From: Paraburkholderia sp. FT54
GTDB lineage: Bacteria > Pseudomonadota > Gammaproteobacteria > Burkholderiales > Burkholderiaceae
Assembly (NCBI RefSeq): GCF_031585635.1
Contig: NZ_CP134195.1
Span: 1,302,001-1,366,000 of the forward strand
Direction: 5' to 3'
DNA length: 64,000 bases
The position numbers and the translations under genes are program-made. Positions 13,581 through 22,350 of this stretch are shown in pieces. The notes beneath the pieces are model-generated. The model did no database searches, was not told the DNA's origin, and was given only the letters and a program-made list of their open reading frames with translations. Position 1 is the first letter of the stretch. Each line of letters starts with the position of its first letter.

Positions 13581-15672
13581 TTGGTTGCGTGCCGCTGTAC
13601 GACGTGCATGGACGCCGCCTCCGCGCATCAGCGTTCCGGAGTGGGCAGACAAGTTTCGTAAGCTGGCCAAAGAGGCCGGCAGCACTTCGGGTAACTGGTC
13701 GACTGCGACCGTTGAGGTGGCGCGCGGGCCGATGATGGCCGTGACTGAGCCAGGCGTCCACGTGCTAACCACGATGGTGAGCACGCAGTTGCTGAAGACG
13801 GCGTTGCTGGAGAACGTCTTCGGCTACTTCGCCCATCTTGATCCTTGCCCGATTCTGCTGCTGCAGCCGAAAGAGGCTGCAGCTGAGCAGTTCAGCAAGG
13901 AGCGCATTAGCCCGATGATACGGGTGACACCGGTGCTGCGCGACTTGGTGGGTACGAGCAAGACACGTAACGCCGACGAGACGCTGCTGTTCAAGGCGTT
14001 TCCCGGCGGCTTCCTTGCGCTTGCTGGCGCCGGCAGCCCAGACAACCTTGCCCGGCGCCCGGTGCGCGTCATCCTCGCCGACGAGGTGGACAAGTACCCG
14101 GTGACGCGCGAAGGCGAGCCGATCGCGCTGGCCGAAGAGCGGACCGCGACGTTTGGCGTCAACTGGTTGTCGGTGCGCGCCTGCTCGCCGACTGTCGAGG
14201 ACGAGAGTCGTATCGAGGCCAGCTATAAGGATTCGGATCAGCGCCGTGCGTCTGTCGCGTGCCCCCACTGCGGGCACCGCATGTTCCCCGACTTCTTCAA
14301 ACACGTCGATTGGGAAAAGCGCCGCGACGAGAATGGGACCGTGCTCGAACACTTCCCGAAGACCGCACGCATTGCGTGCGAGTCGTGCGGCGAGATCTGG
14401 TCAGAAGGCGATCGCCTTCGCGCGCTGAAGACTGTTCGCTGGCACCAGACGCGCGCGTTTGAATGCTGCGGGTCACGGCACGTACCGCTCGACGCGTATG
14501 AGAAGGCGTGGCGCGGCCCGGAGGATGGCCGCGAGTCGTCGACCGATGCCGCGTTGTCAGCGGTGTGGGACTGGTGGGCGAGCGACCGCTACGCGGTATA
14601 TCGCGCGAAATGTCCCGACTGCGGCGAGTGGCGCGTCGATAACGAGCATGCCGGTTTCCAGGCCAGCAAGCTTTTCAGCCCATGGCAGAAGGATAAGCCT
14701 TCCGACATCGCCGCAAAATGGCTGGCGGCGGAGGGCGACGAAGACAAGAAGCAGACCTGGTGGAATACCCAAATGGGTCTGCCATACCGGCCGAACTCCG
14801 GTAAGGCGCTGCGCCTCGAGGCGCTGGTCGCGCGCGGCGAGCGCTGGGCGGCCGTGGTGCCGGACGGCGTTGCGGTGATCACCATCGGCGTCGACACACA
14901 GGATTACCGCTTCGAAGTCGAGGTGGTGGGCTGGGGGCGCAACGAGGAAAGCTGGTCGATCGCCTACGAGGTGATCGAAGGCGACATGGAGACGCCCGAT
15001 CCGTGGGATCGCCTCGACGCACTGCTCAACCGAATCTGGCATCGAGCAGATGGCCGGCCTTTCGAGGCGATGGCGGTTTGTATCGACTCCGGCGGCCACC
15101 ACACGCAGAAGGTCTACGACTTCTCGAAAGCTCGCCTCGGTCGAAAGATCTGGGCGATCAAGGGCGAGTCCGCGGTGAGCGGCAAGCGTAATCCTGTGTG
15201 GCCGGTGAAGAAGCCGACCCGCAAGACAAAGGCTTCGTTCCGACCGGTGATTCTCGGCGTGAATGCGGCGAAGGACACCATCCGTAACCGCTTGCACCTC
15301 GAGGAACCGGGCCCGGGCTATATGCATTTCCCGAACGACCGGGACATCGGTTACTTCGAGCAGCTCACGTCAGAGCGATCGGTCGTGAAGGTGACGAATG
15401 GGCAGAAGTTCCGTATCTGGGAACTGCCGTCCGGCCGTGCCAATGAAGCGCTCGATTGCCGCGTATACGCATACGGCGCGCTGTGCGGTTTGACGCACCT
15501 CGGGTTGAAGTTGAACCGGCGCGCGGATCTGGTTGCGGTGCCGCTCGAGTTCGACGCTCAGGCGCAGACATGGGCGCCGCCGGCGAACGCTGAAGCTGAG
15601 CCGGTTGTCGCCGCGATGCCTTCGGTGGACGTAAAGCCCGGAAAGAAACGACTGACGAACCGCCTGGCATAG
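13516..15672 (+). CDS. terL: Terminase large subunit (lambda GpA family)
   Basis: 718 residues. ATPase half: adenine/Walker-A-like region TTMVSTQLLKTALLEN near residue 90 and Walker B VRVILADEVDKYP near residue 185. Zinc-binding pairs follow (CPHC, CESC, CPDC between about 245 and 380). The nuclease half has acidic residues VITIGVDTQDYRFEVEVVGW, AVCIDSGGH and NEALDCRVYAYGA. Length and order are typical of GpA terminases that cut cos ends and drive packaging at the portal. Confidence 0.95.
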   Translation: MSITKSPSSANQRPISQSEKADWLRAAVRRAWTPPPRISVPEWADKFRKLAKEAGSTSGNWSTATVEVARGPMMAVTEPGVHVLTTMVSTQLLKTALLENVFGYFAHLDPCPILLLQPKEAAAEQFSKERISPMIRVTPVLRDLVGTSKTRNADETLLFKAFPGGFLALAGAGSPDNLARRPVRVILADEVDKYPVTREGEPIALAEERTATFGVNWLSVRACSPTVEDESRIEASYKDSDQRRASVACPHCGHRMFPDFFKHVDWEKRRDENGTVLEHFPKTARIACESCGEIWSEGDRLRALKTVRWHQTRAFECCGSRHVPLDAYEKAWRGPEDGRESSTDAALSAVWDWWASDRYAVYRAKCPDCGEWRVDNEHAGFQASKLFSPWQKDKPSDIAAKWLAAEGDEDKKQTWWNTQMGLPYRPNSGKALRLEALVARGERWAAVVPDGVAVITIGVDTQDYRFEVEVVGWGRNEESWSIAYEVIEGDMETPDPWDRLDALLNRIWHRADGRPFEAMAVCIDSGGHHTQKVYDFSKARLGRKIWAIKGESAVSGKRNPVWPVKKPTRKTKASFRPVILGVNAAKDTIRNRLHLEEPGPGYMHFPNDRDIGYFEQLTSERSVVKVTNGQKFRIWELPSGRANEALDCRVYAYGALCGLTHLGLKLNRRADLVAVPLEFDAQAQTWAPPANAEAEPVVAAMPSVDVKPGKKRLTNRLA

Positions 15673-15679
15673 GAAAGCG

Positions 15680-15925
15680 ATGGCTATCACAGATGGAATG
15701 AGCACCGCCGACATGCAGGCGAGATTGGCCGCGCTTCAGGCGGCCTATTTCGACCTGCAGGCAGGCGCGAAGATCGTGACGGCCACCTACAACCAGGGGG
15801 ACGGCACGAAGTCGGTGACGTACAAAGCGCCCGACATGACGCAGATTTATCGAAGCATCCTGATGTTGCAGAAGGCATTAAACCTGATCTCCCACTATCC
15901 CCGTGCACGAAGGGTTCTTTTCTAA
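15680..15925 (+). CDS. Head-tail joining protein gpW-like
   Basis: 81 residues: MQARLAALQAAYFDLQAGAK, then VTATYNQGDGTKSVTYKAPDMTQIYRSI. Matches the gpW fold (two helices and a beta hairpin) in motif, length and position between terL and portal. gpW plugs the portal after packaging. Confidence 0.88.
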   Translation: MAITDGMSTADMQARLAALQAAYFDLQAGAKIVTATYNQGDGTKSVTYKAPDMTQIYRSILMLQKALNLISHYPRARRVLF

Positions 15926-17599
15926 ATGTCACTTCTCGTCGATTCTTCCGGCAAGCCCTTCGGGGATCTGCCGGCCGGCGGTCGTGCGCGCGCGGATTCT
16001 GGATGGGGCGGTCCGGGGATTACCCAGCCGCCGTATTCGAGCCTCTTTCCGTATGAGGCCGCGAGCGTCCAAACAAAGGAAATGGGTGAGTGGTTTCCGT
16101 GGATCCGTTCGCCGGATTCGGAAATCAACTTCGCGCGCGACCGCATGGTTTCGCGTTCGCGCGACCTCGCACGCAACGACGGATGGGCGAGCGGCGGCAT
16201 CACTCGCATTCTGGATAACACCGTCGGCGCGCACATGCGCCTGTCGGCAAATCCGGACTGGCAGTACCTGCGCCGCTTCAACGAGAAATTTGATCCGACG
16301 TGGGCAGATGAATTCCGCAAGGCGGTCGAGGCATTGTGGCGCGGCTACTCCGAAGACCTTGGCCGCTACAACGATGTCACGCGGCAGCTCACGATGTCGC
16401 AGCAATTGCGGCTTGCGCTGCGCCACAAGTTGATCGACGGCGAGGATCTGTTCGTTGCGCATTGGATGCCGGAGCGGATCGGCCGCGGGGCCGCACAGTT
16501 CGCCACTGCGTTTCTGCTTGTAGATCCTGACCGCCTGTCGAATCCGTATCAGATGGTCGACACGAAGTATCTGCGCGGCGGAGTCGAGATCGACGACTAC
16601 GGCGTTCCGGTCGCTTACCACATCCGAAAGGCACATCAGAACGACTGGTACAACGCCGTCGAGTCGATGGAGTGGGAGCGTGTCGAGCGCGAAGACGAGG
16701 ACGGGTGGCGTCGAGTCATTCACGACTTCGAGCGCGATCGCGCCGGACAGAACCGCGGCATAGGTGTATTCACCCCCGTGCTTGCGCACGCGAAAATGCT
16801 CGCGCGTTATTACGGTGTCGAGTTGCAGGCCGCGACGGTGGCAACAATCTTTGGTACTTACGTCACCAGCCCGTACGACCCGAAGATGGTCGAGGCGGCA
16901 ATGGACAGCGACGGCGAAGAGTTGGGCTTCTACCAGGATCTCCGTGCAGATTGGTCCAAGGAGCGTCCGGCGATGCTCAGCGGCGTGCGCGTGCCGACGC
17001 TCGCGCCCGGCGAAGAGATCAAACAGGTCAACGCTGCCCATCCGCATGTCGGGTTCGAAGACTTCGCGCACGAAATGCTCCGTTCGATTGCGGCGGCGAT
17101 GGGCGTATCTGCTGAGCAGATCACCCAGGACTGGAGCAAGACCAACTATTCGAGCGCACGCGCGGCGCTCCTGGAGAGTTGGAAGACGCTGTCGCGCCGG
17201 AGCGCAGAGTTCAAGACCGGCACGGCCACGCCGCTCTATTCATCGTGGCTGCAGGAGGCGATGGAGCGCGGAGACCTTGATGATGTGCTCCCAACTTCTG
17301 GCCTTATCCCTGAGTTTGTCGAAGCCGCCACGGCCTATTCGCGGTGCGACTGGCTCGGCGTGGCACGCGGCTGGGTTGACCCGGTGAAGGAAAAGCAGGG
17401 CGCTATTTTGGGGTTGGACGGTGGCCTATCGACGCTTAAACGCGAGTGCGCCGAACAAGGATTGGATTACGAGGAAGTGATCCAGCAGCGCGCCATCGAA
17501 GTGAAGATGTTCCGGGATGCTGGTTTGCCGGCACCGAAATGGTTCGGCGACGGCGCCGACGAAGCCTCTAAGCCAGACGACGAGCCACAGCCACAATGA
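15926..17599 (+). CDS. Portal protein (lambda gpB family)
   Basis: 557 residues, one base after the gpW gene. Diagnostic segments: INFARDRMVSRSRDLARNDGWASGG near residue 70, RLALRHKLIDGEDLFVAHW near 160, and MGVSAEQITQDWSKTNYSSARAA near 395. Forms the dodecameric DNA channel at one head vertex. Stop overlaps the protease gene (ATGA). Confidence 0.94.
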   Translation: MSLLVDSSGKPFGDLPAGGRARADSGWGGPGITQPPYSSLFPYEAASVQTKEMGEWFPWIRSPDSEINFARDRMVSRSRDLARNDGWASGGITRILDNTVGAHMRLSANPDWQYLRRFNEKFDPTWADEFRKAVEALWRGYSEDLGRYNDVTRQLTMSQQLRLALRHKLIDGEDLFVAHWMPERIGRGAAQFATAFLLVDPDRLSNPYQMVDTKYLRGGVEIDDYGVPVAYHIRKAHQNDWYNAVESMEWERVEREDEDGWRRVIHDFERDRAGQNRGIGVFTPVLAHAKMLARYYGVELQAATVATIFGTYVTSPYDPKMVEAAMDSDGEELGFYQDLRADWSKERPAMLSGVRVPTLAPGEEIKQVNAAHPHVGFEDFAHEMLRSIAAAMGVSAEQITQDWSKTNYSSARAALLESWKTLSRRSAEFKTGTATPLYSSWLQEAMERGDLDDVLPTSGLIPEFVEAATAYSRCDWLGVARGWVDPVKEKQGAILGLDGGLSTLKRECAEQGLDYEEVIQQRAIEVKMFRDAGLPAPKWFGDGADEASKPDDEPQPQ

Positions 17600-18474
17600 A
17601 AAACTATCCATTCGCTGCCGCGCGGATCTTCGACGTGCCGCTGGCAATCCATCCGTCCAAAGGGCAGGTGATCGCAAAGGCGCTTGCGAGCCGATTTGGC
17701 ATCGGCGATGTTTCGTTCACCGGAGGTGATCCTGTCATCGTCAAGCCGATGGCTTACGACGAGTGGGACGACGGACCATCGGAAGCATACGAAGAAACAC
17801 CGTACGACTTGAGCCAGGGCGTCGCGATCATCGACGTGTCGGGTACGCTGGTTCAGAAGAGCAGCAATCTTAGACCGTACTCGGGGATGCTCGGCTATAA
17901 CGCAATTCGGCATAACTTCCTCGCAGCGCTGAACGATAAGAAAGTGCGGGCGATCGCGCTTTCCATTGATTCGCCGGGCGGGGAAGTGGCAGGCTGCTTC
18001 GACCTCGCCGACCTGATCTACAACTCGCGAAGTGTTAAGCCAACGCTTGCCATCCTCAGCGAGTGCGCGTACAGCGCCGCTTACGCCCTGGCCAGTGCAT
18101 GCGAACAGATCACCGTCCCACGGACCGGCGGTACAGGGTCGGTCGGAGTGATCTGTATGCACATCGACCAGAGCAAGGCGATCGACAAGGCCGGCATGGC
18201 TGTGACTATCATCAAGTACGGCGATCGGAAGGCCGACGGCAATCAGTTCAATCCACTGTCGAAGGAGGCCTTGAAGCGATTCCAGGACGACGTCGACGAG
18301 ATGGGCGAACTTTTCGTGGACACCGTCGCGCGTAACCGAAATCTGTCTGCTGACATCGTTCGAAAGACGCAGGCAACCACCTTTCTTGGCGCCGCCGGCG
18401 TCGAGATCGGCTTCGCAGACGCTGTGATGGCGCCGGACGAAGCATTCGAATCCCTGCTCGCTGAGCTGGGCTGA
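17596..18474 (+). CDS. Head maturation protease, S49 family
   Basis: 292 residues. SppA/gpC-type serine peptidase: GVAIIDVSGTL at about 75, SIDSPGGEVAGC at about 120, the nucleophile region ECAYSAAYALAS at about 155 and GGTGSVGVICMHIDQSKAIDKAG with the likely catalytic Lys. Processes portal, scaffold or capsid during prohead maturation. In lambda the C gene also encodes the scaffold; here the scaffold-like protein is a separate downstream gene. Confidence 0.92.
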   Translation: MKNYPFAAARIFDVPLAIHPSKGQVIAKALASRFGIGDVSFTGGDPVIVKPMAYDEWDDGPSEAYEETPYDLSQGVAIIDVSGTLVQKSSNLRPYSGMLGYNAIRHNFLAALNDKKVRAIALSIDSPGGEVAGCFDLADLIYNSRSVKPTLAILSECAYSAAYALASACEQITVPRTGGTGSVGVICMHIDQSKAIDKAGMAVTIIKYGDRKADGNQFNPLSKEALKRFQDDVDEMGELFVDTVARNRNLSADIVRKTQATTFLGAAGVEIGFADAVMAPDEAFESLLAELG

Positions 18475-18500
18475 CATTTCCCAAACCCCTAGAGGTATTC

Positions 18501-19169
18501 ATGAGCATTCGTTCCCTTGCGGCGCGCGGGCTGTCGTTCGCCCATCTCGCCGGCCTGTCGTCCCGTGCTTCGAAGGCGGAAGACGATGAAGAGAAAAAGG
18601 ACGCGCGCGCCGAAGGCGATAGCGACGATGAGGAAGAAAACAACGGTCGCGATCGCGACGACGGCGATGCGAAGAAGTCGAAGAAGGCCAAGGCCGCTGA
18701 GGACGACGAAGACGACGGCGCTGAAGACGACGGCCAGAAGTCGGGCAAGAAGGCGAAGAAGGCCGAGGACGGCGACGAGTCCAAGGACTATGCCGAGGAT
18801 GACGAAGACGACGACGGCAAGGAAAAGGCCGAGGAAGACGGCGACGACGAGGACGAAGAGATGCGCGGCAAGAGCGCAGTCGCTCGTGCACGCCGTCGCG
18901 AACAGGCACGCTGCGCCGCGATCATGGGCCACAAGGCAGCCGGCCGCAACGTCGTGCTCGCCGCGAACCTCGCGTTCAACACCCGCATGGGCCGCAAGGA
19001 AGCGATCGCAGTGCTTTCGAGCACTCCGGCCGCATCGACGCCCGGCCAAGGTCGTCAGGCACGCAATCCGAACCTCGGGGCTGGTGGCGAGATGCATCGC
19101 AACCCGGCAGCCGCCGCTGGTGCGAGCTGGGATCGAGCCTTCTCGAAGATCTCCGGCAAGCGCGGTTAA
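18501..19169 (+). CDS. Acidic low-complexity scaffold-like head protein
   Basis: 222 residues. Residues about 27-120 are almost only D, E, K, A, G and S; the C-terminal about 95 residues are ordinary (REQARCAAIMGHKAAGRNVVLAANLAFNT). Lies between the protease and the decoration gene, the place of a scaffold, and the highly charged composition fits an assembly chaperone removed from the head. No GpC/Nu3 similarity visible, so the role is inferred. Confidence 0.65.
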   Translation: MSIRSLAARGLSFAHLAGLSSRASKAEDDEEKKDARAEGDSDDEEENNGRDRDDGDAKKSKKAKAAEDDEDDGAEDDGQKSGKKAKKAEDGDESKDYAEDDEDDDGKEKAEEDGDDEDEEMRGKSAVARARRREQARCAAIMGHKAAGRNVVLAANLAFNTRMGRKEAIAVLSSTPAASTPGQGRQARNPNLGAGGEMHRNPAAAAGASWDRAFSKISGKRG

Positions 19170-19199
19170 TCCCGTCCACCCCTCCAAGGAATTCTGATC

Positions 19200-20129
19200 A
19201 TGACATACGTTTCTCGCGCGCCGCTTTTTGAGCAGTGGCACCCCGGTGGCTTCCTGGTCTCGCAGCCGCGTGGCCAGCGCCATATCGATCGCGTCCTCAT
19301 CTCGGGCGGCGCCAAGGTCTTTCCGGGCACCGTGATGGGTCAGCAAACGACCGCAGCGACTGCCGTGGCCGCGGCGCTCGGCTCGAACACCGGTAACGGT
19401 ACGTTCGGTGCGATCACGCCCGTCGCTGTTCCGACCCAGATCGGCGTGTACTCGGTGCTGTTCACGGGCGCCACCGCGTTCACGGTCACGGCGCCGAGCG
19501 GTGCGACCGCAACGGGTTCGACCGGCGTCGCATTCTCGGCGCTCGGGATCGGCTTCACGATCACGGCCGGCGGTACGGCATTCGTCGCCGGCGACACGTT
19601 CGCGATCACGACCACGGCCGTAGTGGGCAAGCCGGCGGCGGCCGCTGTGGCCGGAGGGACGAACACCGGCAATGGCGCGTCCAGCGCAGTCACGACCAAC
19701 GGCTACGCGCCGACTGTTGGTGTGTACGCCGTCGAGTTCGACGACGCGACGCACTTCATCGTGTCGGCGCCGAACGGTCAGGAGATCGGCCACGGAACGA
19801 CCGGCGTCGCGTTCTCGGCTGGCGGGCTGAACTTCACGATCACCGCCGGCGGCACTGCGTTCGTGCCGGGTGACAGCTTCACGGTCACCGTGGCCGCAGG
19901 CGCAGGCAAGTGGGTGCCGTGCACCGCGACGGCGGTCGACGGTTCACAGAATGCCGCCGGCATCTGCTTCGGCCTGTCGGACGCCTCGCTGAACGACGTA
20001 TTTGGCGCGATGGTCACGCGCTCGTGCGAAGTGAACAAGTCCGAACTGGTGTGGGACGCGTCGATGAATGCCGCTTCGCAAGCGGCGGCACTCGTACTGC
20101 TCACCGCAGCCGGAATCATCCCGCGCTAA
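19200..20129 (+). CDS. Head decoration protein D with two inserted repeat domains
   Basis: 309 residues, nearly three times lambda D. Residues 1-50 (FEQWHPGGFLVSQPRGQRHIDRV) and the last about 75 (VDGSQNAAGICFGLSDASLND...) resemble the split D-type decoration fold. Between them are two tandem copies of an about 85-residue beta-rich unit, each ending GVAFSA.G..FTITAGGTAFV.GD.F.. The inserted domains would project from the capsid surface. Confidence 0.8.
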   Translation: MTYVSRAPLFEQWHPGGFLVSQPRGQRHIDRVLISGGAKVFPGTVMGQQTTAATAVAAALGSNTGNGTFGAITPVAVPTQIGVYSVLFTGATAFTVTAPSGATATGSTGVAFSALGIGFTITAGGTAFVAGDTFAITTTAVVGKPAAAAVAGGTNTGNGASSAVTTNGYAPTVGVYAVEFDDATHFIVSAPNGQEIGHGTTGVAFSAGGLNFTITAGGTAFVPGDSFTVTVAAGAGKWVPCTATAVDGSQNAAGICFGLSDASLNDVFGAMVTRSCEVNKSELVWDASMNAASQAAALVLLTAAGIIPR

Positions 20130-20152
20130 TCCCTCCACCCACTAAATTCAAG

Positions 20153-20175
20153 GCCGCCTCCGGGCGGCTTCGTCA
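20153..20175 (+). terminator. Weak terminator between decoration and capsid genes
   Basis: GCCGCCTCCGGGCGGC hairpin followed by TTCGTCATTT. The broken T-tract suggests attenuation, possibly to set the ratio of D to E or to be overridden by late antitermination. Confidence 0.5.
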
Positions 20176-20195
20176 TTTCTGAAGGAGCCGTTCAC

Positions 20196-21233
20196 ATGGC
20201 ATCGCTTGACATTTTCAACCAGGACCCGTTCTCGACTGTCACGTTGACCGCGGCAGTCGACAAGTACCCGTACGAGCCGCAGACGCTCGGCGAACTGAAC
20301 ATCTTCGACGACGACCCGATTCGCACGACGGCTCTGGTGGTCGAACAGCGCCAAGGTCAACTGATCGTGGTTCCGCTGAGCGAGCGCGGCGAAGCGGGCA
20401 CGCAGCGTACGACCGAAAAGCGCCAAGCGCGCTACTTCGACGTGCCTCGTTTGCGTCACTCCGACACGATCTACGCGAACGAACTGCAGAACATCCGCGC
20501 GTTCGGTACCGAGTCCGAGCTGATGCAGGTGCAGGACGAAGTCGCGCGTCGTCTCGCCGGCCCGACCGGTTTGCTCAAGAACATCGAGTACACCTGGGAA
20601 TTCCAGCGTCTCGCCGCGGTGCAGGGCCTTTTCACCGACTTCGACGGCACGGTGAAGTACAACTGGTTCCAGGAATTCGGCATCACGCAGCCGCAGGAAA
20701 CCGGCTTCAACCTGGCCGCTGGCACGGCAAATACGCTGCGTCCGATCTGCAACCAGATCACCCGCACGATGGCGCGTAAAGCGCAGGGCTCCTTCACGCC
20801 GTCGACGAAGGTCTTCGCGCTGTGCGGCGATGCCTTCTACGACCAGTTCGTCAACCATCCGGACGTGATCCGCACGTTCGTGAACTGGAGCGACGCGACG
20901 GAAATCCGTGGCGGCAATTCGGGTGGCGCGTTCACTGCGTTCGAGTTCGGCGGCATCCGTTGGCTGAACTATCGCGGTTCGGACGACAACGCGACCATCA
21001 AGATCCCGGACGACAAGGTCAAGTTCTTCCCGGTCGGAGCACCTGGCATCTTCCGCCGCGCGCTCGCCCCGGGCGAGTCGTTCCAGTGGGTCAACACGCC
21101 GGGCAAACCGGTGTATGTGGTGCCGATCATGGATCGTGACCGCAACGAGTGGTGGAAGATGGAAGTGTCGAGCTACCCGCTTCACATCTGCACCCGTCCG
21201 GAAGTTCTGCTGAGCGGTCGCTCGGAGTCGTAA
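20196..21233 (+). CDS. Major capsid protein (lambda gpE family)
   Basis: 345 residues with AAGGAG before the start. E-family signatures: FNQDPFSTVTLTAAVDKYPYEPQ at the N-terminus, ERGEAGTQRTTEKRQARYFDVPR near 65 and AKVFALCGDAFYDQFV-type region near 205. HK97 fold expected. Length is typical (lambda E 341). Confidence 0.94.
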   Translation: MASLDIFNQDPFSTVTLTAAVDKYPYEPQTLGELNIFDDDPIRTTALVVEQRQGQLIVVPLSERGEAGTQRTTEKRQARYFDVPRLRHSDTIYANELQNIRAFGTESELMQVQDEVARRLAGPTGLLKNIEYTWEFQRLAAVQGLFTDFDGTVKYNWFQEFGITQPQETGFNLAAGTANTLRPICNQITRTMARKAQGSFTPSTKVFALCGDAFYDQFVNHPDVIRTFVNWSDATEIRGGNSGGAFTAFEFGGIRWLNYRGSDDNATIKIPDDKVKFFPVGAPGIFRRALAPGESFQWVNTPGKPVYVVPIMDRDRNEWWKMEVSSYPLHICTRPEVLLSGRSES

Positions 21234-21583
21234 TGTCGATCGACTGGGACAGCGTCGTCATCGGGCCGCTGCACGGTGTGTTCGCTGAACCAGCGACGTT
21301 CATGCCGTTCGCCGGCGGGTCGTTCTCGATCACCGTCGTCTTCGACGATGCGTACCTCAAGGAAGTGATGTTCGAGGACGCCACGATGGGGGCGACCGAG
21401 GTCAGTGCGTGCGTTGGAGTTCAACTTTCGCAGTTTCCCGCTGACCCCGTTCAGAACGACCGACTGTTCATTCCGGCAGGTCGGAGCGGCCGGCGTCCCG
21501 CGGCCAACTACCTCGTGAAGCAGGTGCGGCCCGACTCGCGCGGCGCCGCGCGCCTTCTCCTTACACGGACCATCTCCACATGA
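21233..21583 (+). CDS. Head-tail joining protein, FII-like
   Basis: 116 residues from MSIDWDSVVIGPLHGVFAE; the ATG overlaps the capsid stop. Beta-rich, with VSACVGVQLSQFPADPVQNDRLFI and a basic C-terminus, consistent with gpFII-type connectors. Position (after E, before tail genes) supports this. Confidence 0.72.
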   Translation: MSIDWDSVVIGPLHGVFAEPATFMPFAGGSFSITVVFDDAYLKEVMFEDATMGATEVSACVGVQLSQFPADPVQNDRLFIPAGRSGRRPAANYLVKQVRPDSRGAARLLLTRTIST

Positions 21584-22143
21584 CAACGTCAGCAGAGCTT
21601 CGCGCGCTGTTCGTGGATGCGCTCACCGGCGCGACGGACGCGGGCACAGCGGTGTATTCGCCGTTCGACTGGCCCACGGCCCCGGATTCGTATCCGCTGA
21701 TTCTGGTCCATGCGCGGCGGGAGCGAAAGGAATCGCTCGGTCCGAATGTTCCTGAATTCAACGTCTACGCGACGCTTGAAATCATCGCGCGCACGAAGTC
21801 ACCGGCGCTCGTCGGCGACGCGGGGTCGGCTGCGGCATTGCTCGAGGCCGAGCGCCTGAAGGCACAGATTGAGTCCGCGCTGATCAACAACCCGGCGATC
21901 TGGGCAGATCCGTGCGGCGGTCAACGTATCGAGCAGTTCACCTCGGTGGAGTCGGATCTCTCGACGAATTCCGAGGGAGACATGCCGATGGCAGAACTGC
22001 TGATGCAGATCGAAGTGAAGTTCTACCAGGGTCCGGAGGATTTCTTCCCGATCCCGATCACGCCACTGAGCGAAGTCGCGCTCGCGGTCACGGAGCCGCC
22101 CGGCACGACCCAAGCCGGCTTCGACATCGTATTTCCCCAATAG
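21580..22143 (+). CDS. Tail completion / head-tail connector protein
   Basis: 187 residues. The central RKESLGPNVPEFNVYATLEIIARTKS is typical of minor tail/tail terminator proteins in this gene order. The C-terminus is Pro-rich and likely extended. Overlaps the upstream gene by 4 bases. Functional name inferred from order: connector, this gene, then tail sheath. Confidence 0.62.
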   Translation: MTTSAELRALFVDALTGATDAGTAVYSPFDWPTAPDSYPLILVHARRERKESLGPNVPEFNVYATLEIIARTKSPALVGDAGSAAALLEAERLKAQIESALINNPAIWADPCGGQRIEQFTSVESDLSTNSEGDMPMAELLMQIEVKFYQGPEDFFPIPITPLSEVALAVTEPPGTTQAGFDIVFPQ

Positions 22144-22152
22144 GAGCGCCTC

Positions 22153-22350
22153 ATGCGCGTCAAACCTGCACCGGGCCTGTCTGTACGGGACCCGGTGACG
22201 AAGCAATTGCTTCCGGCCGAAGGCATCGACGTGCCAGACGGCGACATTTTCTGGACTCGCTGCCTCAACGACAAGGATGTCGTGCTGGGCGGCACTGACG
22301 ACGCCGCGCGTGAAGCGCAGGCCAACGCCGCTGGGAGCAAGAAGCAATGA
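22153..22350 (+). CDS. Mu gp38-like (DUF2635) protein
   Basis: 65 residues: VKPAPGLSVRDPVTKQLLPAEGI, DVPDGDIFWTRCLNDKDVV. DUF2635 proteins always precede the sheath gene in Mu-like tails; function unknown. Stop overlaps the sheath start. Confidence 0.85.
   Translation: MRVKPAPGLSVRDPVTKQLLPAEGIDVPDGDIFWTRCLNDKDVVLGGTDDAAREAQANAAGSKKQ

Noticed and set aside
18501..19169. Alternative-frame Arg-rich ORF over the acidic head gene
   Set aside because: It arises from GAC/GAA codon runs read in another frame; the acidic frame has a proper position and start.
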